Assembly: GCA_964412555.1 (NCBI GenBank)
Contig: CAYPPG010000042.1
Coordinates: 1 to 64,000, forward strand
Reading direction: 5' to 3'
Source: CAYPPG01 sp964412555
GTDB taxonomy: Bacteria > Hinthialibacterota > Hinthialibacteria > Hinthialibacterales > Hinthialibacteraceae
DNA length: 64,000 bases
The notes under the pieces are model-generated. The model was given only the letters and a program-made list of their open reading frames with translations, was not told where the DNA came from and made no database searches. Of this stretch, positions 50,297 through 59,494 are shown piece after piece (within the stretch, counting starts at the first letter, position 1; every line of letters begins with the position of its first letter). Made by a program: the position numbers and the translations under genes.

Positions 50297-51733
50297 ATGC
50301 AAAAAAAAGTGTACATAAAATCTATCATACGATATTGTAAATTAGTAGGGATGATTGTCCTGATCCTATCCTGTTCAGCATCCATAATGTGGGGGCAGAG
50401 TGAAATGGATGTATTAAAAGAACGGATCCAAAAATTGGAAAGTGAAAACAAGGATTTGGTGGAAATGATCAAAGTCTTGAAACAACGGTTGGATCGACTG
50501 GAAAAGTCAAAAGAGGATTCTAAACCGAAAGAAGATATGAAAAAAGAGAAAAAGAAATCGAAGACAAAAGAAGAAGAAAAGGAGATTGGAGACATAGAGA
50601 TCGACCGTAAAGACGAGCAAACCCAGGACAAGAAAAAAGAGAAAGAAGAGGACAAAAAGAAAAAAGAGGACAAAGAGGAAGAATCTTGGTTGCCCTCCAA
50701 GCGAGGGGAGAGTTTTGAACTCGGCGGTCGGTTGCAGGTGGAATTCTTTGAACGGGAAGAGGATACACGATTCCAATCCGCTTTTCCGGAAAATGAAGGA
50801 GGTACGTTTCATATTGACGAATTCCGTTTATACCTGGATGCAGATTTGAAAAATAAAATCCGTTTTCACAGTGCCTATGATATAGAAGGAGATGAGGCCG
50901 GAATTATCGAAGCATACGTGGAGGCGGAGGAACTTCCCCTTTCTTCCGAGTTGATGGTTGGATTACAACCTCGTTTTTTCCGGCCTGACCGGTATACCGA
51001 ATCGTATCCGATTACAGGGGCTGCGTATTGGCATAGCCGGGATATCGGATTGACCTGGAAAGGAAATTATGATCCGGCATCGCTCTATTTTTCGCTGTTG
51101 AATGGGGTGGAATTAGATAGCCGTGAATTGGGCGAAGATGAATCGGCACCCATCCTCGCCGAAGATGAAAAGAGTATTGATATGAACGGCAACAAAGAAA
51201 TGAGCGCAGGATTGGAATTCGACTTCGACTTCGATGACTATGGAGATGTGGAACTGATGGGATTCGGTGTTCTCGGTGAACTCTCCGATGACGATATTCT
51301 TTACTTGCAATCCAATATTCCCAGTTATGGATTTTCGCAAGACGACACGCGAGAATTTGCCGGCGCCAATCTGGAGTATTCCATTGGGGAGTGGGATTTC
51401 TTTTCTCAATGGATAACGGGCGAAGACGGGGAAATCGATCGGACTTCTTGGTATTCCGAACTTTCCTATCAGTGGGAGTTTGAAGGATTACGGTATTTGA
51501 ATTCGATTCGACCGTTGGTTCGATATGGGGAACTGGATGTCGGTTATCCTGCCCGCCCCTATGCTCGAAATGGTTCGTTGACATGGGATCGTCAGCAGTG
51601 GCTTTTCGGGATCGTTTCCGAACTCGTAGATAATCTGAATTTCCGTTTTGAATATATGCTGAATGAAGAAGATACCGGTGGGCCATCCGTGGACAACAAT
51701 GAATATTTATTCCAAGTGGAAATCCTCTTTTAA
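50297..51733 (+). CDS. Phosphate-selective porin O/P-like outer-membrane protein with coiled-coil N-terminus
   Basis: About 478 residues. Signal peptide (KLVGMIVLILSCSASIMWGQ), a coiled coil (VLKERIQKLESENKDLVEMI), then a highly charged Lys/Glu segment of about 70 residues (roughly 65-140). A beta-barrel domain follows, starting FELGGRLQVEFFEREED, with DADLKNKIRFHSAYDIEGDE and a final aromatic residue (VEILF), the usual outer-membrane barrel end signal. This fits the OprO/OprP-like family (Porin_O_P). The ATG at 50297 has AAGGA nine bases upstream. It lies between the first CotH gene and the DUF4956 gene on the same strand. Confidence 0.82.
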   Translation: MQKKVYIKSIIRYCKLVGMIVLILSCSASIMWGQSEMDVLKERIQKLESENKDLVEMIKVLKQRLDRLEKSKEDSKPKEDMKKEKKKSKTKEEEKEIGDIEIDRKDEQTQDKKKEKEEDKKKKEDKEEESWLPSKRGESFELGGRLQVEFFEREEDTRFQSAFPENEGGTFHIDEFRLYLDADLKNKIRFHSAYDIEGDEAGIIEAYVEAEELPLSSELMVGLQPRFFRPDRYTESYPITGAAYWHSRDIGLTWKGNYDPASLYFSLLNGVELDSRELGEDESAPILAEDEKSIDMNGNKEMSAGLEFDFDFDDYGDVELMGFGVLGELSDDDILYLQSNIPSYGFSQDDTREFAGANLEYSIGEWDFFSQWITGEDGEIDRTSWYSELSYQWEFEGLRYLNSIRPLVRYGELDVGYPARPYARNGSLTWDRQQWLFGIVSELVDNLNFRFEYMLNEEDTGGPSVDNNEYLFQVEILF

Positions 51734-51810
51734 AAAACGTTCTAGTTCATCACCGGTTTTTCTACTTCGCAAAGAATTGGAAATGAAGACAAATTAGTAG
51801 GAGTTTTTTT

Positions 51811-52569
51811 GTGCCAAGCCATATGATTATTGATAGAGCGACTTCGATAGGACAACAATTCATGAGTAGTATTCAACAGGTCATTGCCCAATTCGAGAAT
51901 GCTTCTCAAGTGGAGCAGTATGTTGGTGAATTGACCTATTTTGAGATCATGATCTCATTAACTGTTGCGGCTTTATTGGGGGCTTTTCTGGCTTATCATC
52001 CCAAGCGAAATTTGGAGTTATCGGGGCCGGTCTCGGATCGGGAACTCCGGAAAACACAAATTGTGATTTGTGTGGCCGGCGCGGTGATGGTGGCTTTGAT
52101 TCAAGGTAGTTTGGAACGGGCATTTGGACTGGTTGGTCTAGGTAGTTTTGTGAGATACCGGACAGCGTTACGCAATCCTTATGATCTGGCTATTATTTTC
52201 ATTCTCATTGGATTAGGGATGGCTTGTGGATTGCAGCATTACGAATTCGCTGTGACGATTACGGGTTTCATCTATGTTTTAATGTATTTACTGGAATTGA
52301 AAGCACCGGAGAAGCGAGATATTTGGACATATAAAATAGAAACATCCGATCCGGATTATGTGGAAAAAGTATTCCGGCAAATCGCAAAAGAAAAATCGAT
52401 TCGTATCAATCTCATAAAAACCAATAAAGAAAATAGACGGTTTCACTGCAAATTCACCGCGAAACAGGATTTGGATACTGATGAAATCAATGCCTTACTT
52501 AAAGAGCGATGCGGCACTGATATTGATATTATTCGGTTTGATTGGGAACAGAAACTCCGGAAGAGATAA
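51811..52569 (+). CDS. DUF4956 family membrane protein
   Basis: 252 residues; GTG start with TAGGAG about seven bases upstream. At least four membrane segments (about 45-165), containing the family block FGLVGLGSFVRYRTALRNPY followed by DLAIIFILIGLGMACG, then a soluble C-terminal ferredoxin-like part (about 185-252). In many genomes, as I recall, DUF4956 genes are next to CotH-kinase genes and a VTC-type polyphosphate polymerase; here it is flanked by CotH proteins, but no VTC gene is seen. This supports a functional link with CotH. Biochemical role unknown. Confidence 0.87.
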   Translation: MPSHMIIDRATSIGQQFMSSIQQVIAQFENASQVEQYVGELTYFEIMISLTVAALLGAFLAYHPKRNLELSGPVSDRELRKTQIVICVAGAVMVALIQGSLERAFGLVGLGSFVRYRTALRNPYDLAIIFILIGLGMACGLQHYEFAVTITGFIYVLMYLLELKAPEKRDIWTYKIETSDPDYVEKVFRQIAKEKSIRINLIKTNKENRRFHCKFTAKQDLDTDEINALLKERCGTDIDIIRFDWEQKLRKR

Positions 52570-52581
52570 TATGAATGGGAT

Positions 52582-52635
52582 GTTCCGCGGAACTTGAAAA
52601 CTCGGTACGCAAATATACATTTTCCTACCGAGTTT
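52582..52635. terminator. Palindrome and 10-bp-stem hairpin after the DUF4956 gene
   Basis: A 12-base perfect palindrome GTTCCGCGGAAC (52582-52593) is followed by AAACTCGGTA (52598-52607) and its exact complement TACCGAGTTT (52626-52635) around an 18-base AT-rich loop. The hairpin begins 29 bases after the DUF4956 stop. There is no T-tract, so if it ends transcription it is not a classical Rho-independent terminator; it may protect the mRNA 3' end or bind a protein. Confidence 0.45.
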
Positions 52636-52726
52636 CGAAAACAAGATGATGTGTTTCCTTTTCAATGGCTCGAATGAATTCCCTTTTTCTGTACAATAAC
52701 TTTCATAAAACTCATGGGGAGTGTCG

Positions 52727-55700
52727 ATGAATCAATTGATGTGCATACTGTTTATTGGTATTCTGCCTTTCTTTTTCCAAACTCACAATTCTTCCGCCAA
52801 TATGGCGGAGGGGCCTATTTTTGTTACCGAGATCATGGCAGCTGATAACGAATTTCTTCCGGATGAGGACAATGAGTATCCGGATTGGATTGAACTCTAT
52901 CATGCCGGTATGAAACCCGTGGATTTAGAGGGCTGGTATATAACCGACACGGCAAACGATTTAACGAAGTGGGCTTTTCCGAATCTTGTCATGCAACCGG
53001 GGGAGTATAGGATTCTGTTTGCTTCCGGAAAAGACCGTCGAAACTCGACTGCACCGCTGCATACGAATTTCTCTTTGCGTTCCGAAGGTGAGTTTTTGGC
53101 GATTGTCAAGTCCGATGGTAAAACGATTTCACATGCATATAATCCTTCGTATGACACTCAGGATGTTCCCTACCATGGCACTTCGTACGGTTTGTATCAT
53201 CCCAATGTCTCTCTTATTCATACGAAATCCACTTTCAAGTATCACATTCCCCATGATTCATCGAATGAAAATCAATGGATGGGAATCGGATTTGTGGATT
53301 CATCCTGGCAGGATGGCCAAGGATGGATTGGATACGGTACGTTGCCAGGACGTTTCACCGTGACAGTATTTCGCTCAACCATACCCATCCAAACATTGAA
53401 TGAAGCATTGGCGGTCATGCGGAACTCGTCGAGGCAATTGGGGAAAACAACGGAAACAGTTTCTGTAATCAATTATAAAGACAATCTAAGTGTTGAAGGG
53501 CATTACGGGCAAAACAATCCATTTCCCGGACAACGTGCAAATGAGAATGTCGATGATTTTGTTGTACGGGCGACTGCCACTCTTATCATTCCCCAAAGCG
53601 GTTATTGGACCTTCGGCACGAACTCGGATGACGGTGTTCGGTTGCGTATTGGCGGACAGACGGTGATCATGGATTCCAGTACTCACGGACCGGAAGATCG
53701 GTTTGGCCAAATCGAGTTGGAAGCGGGGGAACATGATCTTGAATTATATTATTTCGAAAATACCGGGGGAGCGGAATTGGAATTGTTCGCGGCGGCAGGA
53801 CAATTGGAAGAATTCGATCCCAGCCGTTTTCAACTCGTTGGTGATTCATCTCATGGCGGAATTTCCTTAGCTGGCTTCATTACGTCGATGCAAACCAACT
53901 TGGAAGAATCGATGAGAGGGATGCAATCCACGGTGTATCTTCGCTTTCCTTTTCACATAGAATCATTATCCGAGCGTATGACGATGAAACTCCGTATCCA
54001 ATACAATGATGGATTTGCTGCGTTCTTAAATGGTCAACCTCTCGTGAAGCGGAACGCGCCTGAACTGCTTCAGTGGAATTCCCAGGCTACAACTGCCCGA
54101 ACCTTGTCGCACTCTTCGCGGTTTGAAGAATTTGTTTTGAACACCGAGAGTGTACGGCAAGGGCAAAATGTTCTTGCCATTCAAGGATTGAATGTCAATG
54201 CAGACGATTCCAATTTCTGGATCCGGCCGGAATTGAACGTATCGTATTTGGAACCGACAAAAAGCCAATACTTTTTGATACCATCGCCAGGCAGCCCCAA
54301 TCCAAACGGTGTCATTGGTTTTTTAGAGCCGCCTACTTTCAGCCATCAACGAGGATTTTACGAAACGCCATTTTCTTTGTCCTTATTGACTGATATTCCC
54401 AATGCGATCATTCGCTATGCAACCGAAGGAAGTGATCCCCAAGGGATCGATGGAATTATCTATGAAAATCCCATCGATATTCGTGCGACTTCTATTATAC
54501 GAGCGGCAGTATTCTTGCCTGATTACGCTCCGTCCGTCTCTGTTACTCATACCTATATTTTTTTGGAAGATGTCATTCAGCAAACAAACTCCCCCGATTT
54601 GCCTGATCGATGGGGAAACAATGTTCTGGCCGATTATGAGATGAATCCGGATATTGTGAATCATCCTGATTATTCCAATACCATTATTGAAGATTTCCAA
54701 TCGATTCCCAGCATATCCATTGTCATGGATTCGAATGATTTGTTCGGACGGTCGCAGGGAATTTATGTCAATCCGGAACAGAAAGGAATTGCCTGGGAGC
54801 GGGCGGGCTCGACTGAATGGATTGATCCGCAAAAACAAGAGGGATTTCAAATCAATAATGGGATCCGCATCCAAGGGGGATACAGCCGTATTCCGGATCG
54901 AAGAAAACATTCCTTTCGGTTGCTGTTCAAAAGGGATTACGGACCTCCCAAACTGCATTTTTCGCTTTTTGATCATTTGGCGGTTGACGAATTTGACACG
55001 ATTGTGTTACGGGGCAATTACAATTACACCTGGCATGCCGGCGAAGGCGGTTTTGGCAGCACTATTGGTCATGCTGAGTATATTCGAGATGAATTTTCAC
55101 GCCGAACTCAGTTGGATTTGGGACAACCTGCTTCTCATGGAACGTATGTTCATCTGTATTTAAATGGACTGTATTGGGGGGTGTATAATGTATGTGAACG
55201 GCCGGATGATTCATTTTCCGCCGCATATTTCGGCGGAGATAAAGATGAATACGATATCATTACAGGAGGATCACGAGGGATTTCGACAACCCAAGTCAAG
55301 GCGGGGAATAAAGAGGCTTGGAATGAAATCATGAGGCTAGCACAGGCCGGACATTTTGAACAACCGGAAAATTATCAGGCTATCCAACAATATGTCGATG
55401 TGGAAAATCTCATCGATTACATGCTTTTGATTTTTTATACAGGAAACCGCGATGCGCCAACGATTATCGGGGGGAATGGAACACCATGGAATTTTTATAC
55501 AAGCCGCTTGCGTAAACCCGGAGCCGGCCTAAAGACTTTCGTGTGGGATGCGGAATGGTGTCTTGAAGAACCGGACCGTAACGTGGTCAACTTCCATCGC
55601 GGCCGGGACAATCCCGCTTTGATTTTCCAACAACTCCGCTCCAATCCGGAATTTTTGATGAAGGTTGCCGATCGGGCACACAAACACTTTTTTAATCAAG

Positions 55701-58288
55701 GAGCCATGACGGCGGGAAAATCCATGGAACGATATTCCATGTTGGCGGAAAAAATCAGGCAAGCCATCGTGGGGGAATCCGCCCGTTGGGGAGATGCGAG
55801 AGGAGGCCGACCCAAAACGCGCAACGAAGATTGGCAAAATGAAATCAACCGTCTGCTAACTACCTATTTCCCTGTGCGCACAGAAATTGTTATCCAACAA
55901 TTGAAGGATTCAAATTTATATCCATCCGTGGAGGCGCCTGTATTCAATCATGCTGGCGGGACTGTCAATTCGGGATTCCCCTTAACAATGCGCAGTGAGA
56001 AGATCGTCGAGATCAGCACTCCACTGATCGCTATGGCGAGCACCTGGAGATACCATCAAAGCGGTAATGCTCTCAGTGCGGCATGGAAGAATCCGGATTA
56101 TGATGATGCCAATTGGTTATCCGGTGAAGCCTTATTTTACGTTGAAAATTCCCGGCTTCCTGCTACCAAAAAGACACCTCTTGATCTTGGAAGAACGACC
56201 TATTACTTTCGGAATCGCTTTACACTTGACACTGGTTTGGATTTGGAACAAACCACGATTAACCTCGAAACGATTTTGGATGATGGAGCCGTGATTTATC
56301 TGAATGGTGTAGAACTTTTCCGCATAGGAATGCCGGATGGTCCCATTCAATATTCGGATTACGCAAACCGAACGGTTTCCAACGCAGTATTGGAAGGCCC
56401 GTTTTCTTTACCGGGTACTTTGTTACGAAACGGGGATAATGTCATCGCTGTGGAAGTTCATCAGACCAATGCGAACAGCAGTGATATCGTTTTTGGATTG
56501 AAACTCGATGCAGTTACAACCAATAAAAAAAATCCGATTGTACTCCCCATCTATTATACGACCGATGGTTCGGATCCTCGCTTAGACGGTGGTACTCTCA
56601 ATCCGTCTGCATTCCGATATGAACAGCCCATTGAAATATACGATAATGTTCATATAAGAGCCAGAGCTCTCGATGGAAATACTTGGAGTGCGTTGAATGA
56701 AATCTCGTTGTCAACGGAAATTCCCATTCAAGATGTTGCTACTCTTCGGGAGTTCCTCCGTGTGTCCGAAGTCATGTATAATCCCATCGGTGGAGGGCAA
56801 TTCGAGTTTCTCGAGTTGTATAATTCGAGTTCCATTCTTCCCATACGTCTTGATGGTCTAGCCTTTACTCGAGGAATTCAACTGGAATTCCCTGCAGAGA
56901 CGATCATTCCACCTGATGGCTATCTTCTCCTGTCCAAAGTAGGAACTACCGCGGAACGGATGGCTTTTCAAGCGCATTACTACATTGATGATACAATTCC
57001 GATTTTGGCTCCCTATGCCGGACAACTCGCAAACGAGGGAGAACGGATCACACTTTCTTCTTTGCCGACCGGCGAAGAAATTCTATCGTTCGCCTATAGT
57101 GATAATCGTGGTTGGCCGATTCAAGCCGATGGAGCGGGGCATTCACTGGTGCCCATTTCAACGGTTATGGAACTCTCGGATCAATCTGTCTTGAATTATG
57201 GTGGGAATTGGCAAGCTAGTTTTGCCATCGGAGGTTCTCCGGGCCGAAAAGATCCCGAGTCTCAGGATTCGGTTCGGATCAATGAATTTTTAGCCAGCAC
57301 ACAATTCAATGATCATCAGTTTCCGGAATATGATTCCAATGACTGGATTGAATTGTACAATCACTCTTCCGAGCCTGTTGAATTTAAACAATGGTATCTA
57401 AGCGATGATGCGGATGACTTGAAAAAATGGCTGATTCCCACCGTTCAAATTCCGGCATTTGGATTTATGAGTTTTGATGAAATAAGCGGATTCCACAATC
57501 CGCTCGATGCCGGCTTTGGTTTGGATAACGATGGAGAACAGATTTTTCTTTCCTACTTGCCTGGCATTTTCGGGGAAGACCGAGTGGTAGATGCTGTCCA
57601 ATTCAAAGCCCAGGAAAGAAATCTTTCGAAAGGACGATATAGGGATGGGGAGAAATATTGGTATCAAATGAATCCGACACGGGAGAGTCACAACCAAGCC
57701 CATCCGCTCTCGATTCTCATCGATGAAATCATGTATGCTCCCTCGGAGACAATGGCGCATCCGGATGAAGTGGATATGTATGAATACATTGAACTCTATA
57801 ACCAAACTAACGAGAGCGTCGATTTGGGGGATCCAAATCAACCGTTTCGCCTCGAGGGTGGTGTGGATTATGCCTTTACTCCCGGGACGATTCTTCCGGA
57901 CAAAGGACGTTTACTTGTTGTCGGTTTTAATCCAAATGATATTCAAATGAAAACAACATTTCTCGACTATTATCAGATTCGGGAGCCTTCCATCCGCTTA
58001 GTGGGTCCTTATCAGGGGAAATTATCCAACGAGGGAGAACGGATTGCCTTTGAAAAAGCACGAGCGTTGAATTCCGCTGGATTACCGGCTTCTTGGATTA
58101 TCAAGGATGAAGTCATTTACTTTACTAAATTTCCTTGGACGTCGGTTCCTTTGAAATCCGGTATGGTTTTGCAGAGAATCACCAAGAATGTATCCGGGAA
58201 TGATCCGATGAATTGGTATGGAGAAAAACCTTCACCTGGAAGGGCTATCGAGGAAGAAACCGAAGTGAGAGATTGGACGATTTATTGA
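52727..58288 (+). CDS. Giant secreted CotH-kinase/lamin-tail protein with PA14 and chitobiase-type domains
   Basis: About 1853 residues; GGGGAG places the start at the ATG 52727 rather than the GTG six bases earlier. Signal peptide (MCILFIGILPFFFQTHNSSA), LTD (about 26-160), PA14-like domain (about 250-370, with GYWTFGTNSDDGVRLRI), a beta-sandwich, chitobiase C-terminal-type domain (about 534-610), CotH domain (about 640-1055, with GGYSRIPDRRKHSFRLLFKR and FVWDAEWCLEE), another sandwich, a second chitobiase-like piece, and three LTDs (about 1335-1840). The DxD-type motif of the kinase reads WDAEW, with Glu for the second Asp. The tail is EETEVRDWTIY. Partial architectural duplicate of the 45399 gene. 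Confidence 0.88.
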   Translation: MNQLMCILFIGILPFFFQTHNSSANMAEGPIFVTEIMAADNEFLPDEDNEYPDWIELYHAGMKPVDLEGWYITDTANDLTKWAFPNLVMQPGEYRILFASGKDRRNSTAPLHTNFSLRSEGEFLAIVKSDGKTISHAYNPSYDTQDVPYHGTSYGLYHPNVSLIHTKSTFKYHIPHDSSNENQWMGIGFVDSSWQDGQGWIGYGTLPGRFTVTVFRSTIPIQTLNEALAVMRNSSRQLGKTTETVSVINYKDNLSVEGHYGQNNPFPGQRANENVDDFVVRATATLIIPQSGYWTFGTNSDDGVRLRIGGQTVIMDSSTHGPEDRFGQIELEAGEHDLELYYFENTGGAELELFAAAGQLEEFDPSRFQLVGDSSHGGISLAGFITSMQTNLEESMRGMQSTVYLRFPFHIESLSERMTMKLRIQYNDGFAAFLNGQPLVKRNAPELLQWNSQATTARTLSHSSRFEEFVLNTESVRQGQNVLAIQGLNVNADDSNFWIRPELNVSYLEPTKSQYFLIPSPGSPNPNGVIGFLEPPTFSHQRGFYETPFSLSLLTDIPNAIIRYATEGSDPQGIDGIIYENPIDIRATSIIRAAVFLPDYAPSVSVTHTYIFLEDVIQQTNSPDLPDRWGNNVLADYEMNPDIVNHPDYSNTIIEDFQSIPSISIVMDSNDLFGRSQGIYVNPEQKGIAWERAGSTEWIDPQKQEGFQINNGIRIQGGYSRIPDRRKHSFRLLFKRDYGPPKLHFSLFDHLAVDEFDTIVLRGNYNYTWHAGEGGFGSTIGHAEYIRDEFSRRTQLDLGQPASHGTYVHLYLNGLYWGVYNVCERPDDSFSAAYFGGDKDEYDIITGGSRGISTTQVKAGNKEAWNEIMRLAQAGHFEQPENYQAIQQYVDVENLIDYMLLIFYTGNRDAPTIIGGNGTPWNFYTSRLRKPGAGLKTFVWDAEWCLEEPDRNVVNFHRGRDNPALIFQQLRSNPEFLMKVADRAHKHFFNQGAMTAGKSMERYSMLAEKIRQAIVGESARWGDARGGRPKTRNEDWQNEINRLLTTYFPVRTEIVIQQLKDSNLYPSVEAPVFNHAGGTVNSGFPLTMRSEKIVEISTPLIAMASTWRYHQSGNALSAAWKNPDYDDANWLSGEALFYVENSRLPATKKTPLDLGRTTYYFRNRFTLDTGLDLEQTTINLETILDDGAVIYLNGVELFRIGMPDGPIQYSDYANRTVSNAVLEGPFSLPGTLLRNGDNVIAVEVHQTNANSSDIVFGLKLDAVTTNKKNPIVLPIYYTTDGSDPRLDGGTLNPSAFRYEQPIEIYDNVHIRARALDGNTWSALNEISLSTEIPIQDVATLREFLRVSEVMYNPIGGGQFEFLELYNSSSILPIRLDGLAFTRGIQLEFPAETIIPPDGYLLLSKVGTTAERMAFQAHYYIDDTIPILAPYAGQLANEGERITLSSLPTGEEILSFAYSDNRGWPIQADGAGHSLVPISTVMELSDQSVLNYGGNWQASFAIGGSPGRKDPESQDSVRINEFLASTQFNDHQFPEYDSNDWIELYNHSSEPVEFKQWYLSDDADDLKKWLIPTVQIPAFGFMSFDEISGFHNPLDAGFGLDNDGEQIFLSYLPGIFGEDRVVDAVQFKAQERNLSKGRYRDGEKYWYQMNPTRESHNQAHPLSILIDEIMYAPSETMAHPDEVDMYEYIELYNQTNESVDLGDPNQPFRLEGGVDYAFTPGTILPDKGRLLVVGFNPNDIQMKTTFLDYYQIREPSIRLVGPYQGKLSNEGERIAFEKARALNSAGLPASWIIKDEVIYFTKFPWTSVPLKSGMVLQRITKNVSGNDPMNWYGEKPSPGRAIEEETEVRDWTIY

Positions 58289-58326
58289 TTGTTCTTTATC
58301 CTGATCCAATATAAATGGTGTCACTC

Positions 58327-58372
58327 GCTTGATCTGCGAGTCAAACGTTCCGTAGTTCGAGTTAGATCAAGC
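58327..58372. other. Inverted repeat in the spacer before the aldo-keto reductase gene
   Basis: GCTTGATCT (58327-58335) and AGATCAAGC (58364-58372) are exact complements 28 bases apart, in the 204-base spacer after the CotH gene. It could be a looped regulatory site or a weak transcription-end structure; no T-tract follows. Confidence 0.4.
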
Positions 58373-58492
58373 AATGTTCTAAGCGCCTCGTTCACAGAAT
58401 CGGAATCATGAAAAGGATGAGAAGAAATCTTGTAGAAACTTGATCCCAATGTTACGCTACAGAATAGAAACGCTACAAAGGGGGAACAAGTT

Positions 58493-59479
58493 ATGCAAAC
58501 TCGAGAACTCGGAACCAGCGGGCTTATCGTTTCCGCCATTGGCCTTGGCTGCATGGGAATGTCGGAATTTTACGGGACTCGCGATGAAGCCGAATCGATT
58601 GCGACTATTCATGCCGCCCTCGATATGGGCCTGTATTTTTTGGATACAGCCGATGTGTATGGCTGTGGCCATAATGAAGAACTGGTTGGAAGAGCGATTC
58701 GGGAACGGCGGAATGAAGTGGTTCTTGCGACGAAATTCGGGAACGTACGCGATGAAAAAGGCAATTTTCTTGGGATCAATGGAAAGCCGGATTATGTGCG
58801 ACAATGCTGTGACGCCAGTTTGAAACGGTTGGGGATCGATGTCATCGATCTTTACTATCAACATCGTGTCGATGCAGATACACCCATCGAAGAGACTGTC
58901 GGTGCCATGGCGGAGTTGGTGCAAGCGGGAAAAGTCCGTTATTTAGGATTATCGGAAGCGGGGGCACAGACGCTGCAACGGGCTTCTGCCGTGCATCCTA
59001 TTGCGGCTTTGCAAACGGAATATTCACTCTGGACGCGCGATCCGGAAGAGGAAATCCTACCCGCCTGCCGTGAGTTGGGAATCGGTTTTGTCGCGTATAG
59101 CCCGCTGGGTCGCGGATTTTTGACCGGACGCTTCAACAGTCTCGATGATCTTGAGCAAGACGATTGGCGGCGAGGCAATCCAAGGTTTGAAGGTGAGAAT
59201 TTCGAGAAAAACCGGGAACTGGTCAACATTGTGGAATCGATTGCGCAGGAAAAGGGCTGCACTCCCGCGCAAGTGGCGATGGGGTGGCTTTTCCATCAAG
59301 GCAGCGACATCGTTCCAATCCCTGGTACGACGAAGCAAAAGCATCTCGCCGATAATGCAGGAGCGCTCGATATACAACTAACCGAATCGGAACTGCAACG
59401 CTTACAAGAAGTGTTCCAGCCAACCGCCGTTGCCGGAATGCGCTATCCTCAAGGCGGTATGGAAAAAGTCAATCTATAA
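58493..59479 (+). CDS. Aldo/keto reductase
   Basis: 328 residues, AKR superfamily barrel. The catalytic tetrad is visible: D51 and Y56 in FLDTADVYG, K81 in LATKFGN and the His in YYQHRVD. The C-terminal NADPH-binding part has FVAYSPLGRGFLTG and PIPGTTKQKHLADNAGAL. Closest in style to the YajO/AKR13-type oxidoreductases; substrate unknown. It lies 15 bases upstream of hemB and is probably co-transcribed with it. AAAGGGGG before the ATG supports the start. Confidence 0.92.
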   Translation: MQTRELGTSGLIVSAIGLGCMGMSEFYGTRDEAESIATIHAALDMGLYFLDTADVYGCGHNEELVGRAIRERRNEVVLATKFGNVRDEKGNFLGINGKPDYVRQCCDASLKRLGIDVIDLYYQHRVDADTPIEETVGAMAELVQAGKVRYLGLSEAGAQTLQRASAVHPIAALQTEYSLWTRDPEEEILPACRELGIGFVAYSPLGRGFLTGRFNSLDDLEQDDWRRGNPRFEGENFEKNRELVNIVESIAQEKGCTPAQVAMGWLFHQGSDIVPIPGTTKQKHLADNAGALDIQLTESELQRLQEVFQPTAVAGMRYPQGGMEKVNL

Positions 59480-59494
59480 CGAGGAAATACAATT

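Noticed and set aside
58321..58554. 77-residue minus-strand frame before the aldo-keto reductase
   Set aside because: Half of it is antisense to the reductase N-terminus and the remainder has no homology I recognise or start signal.
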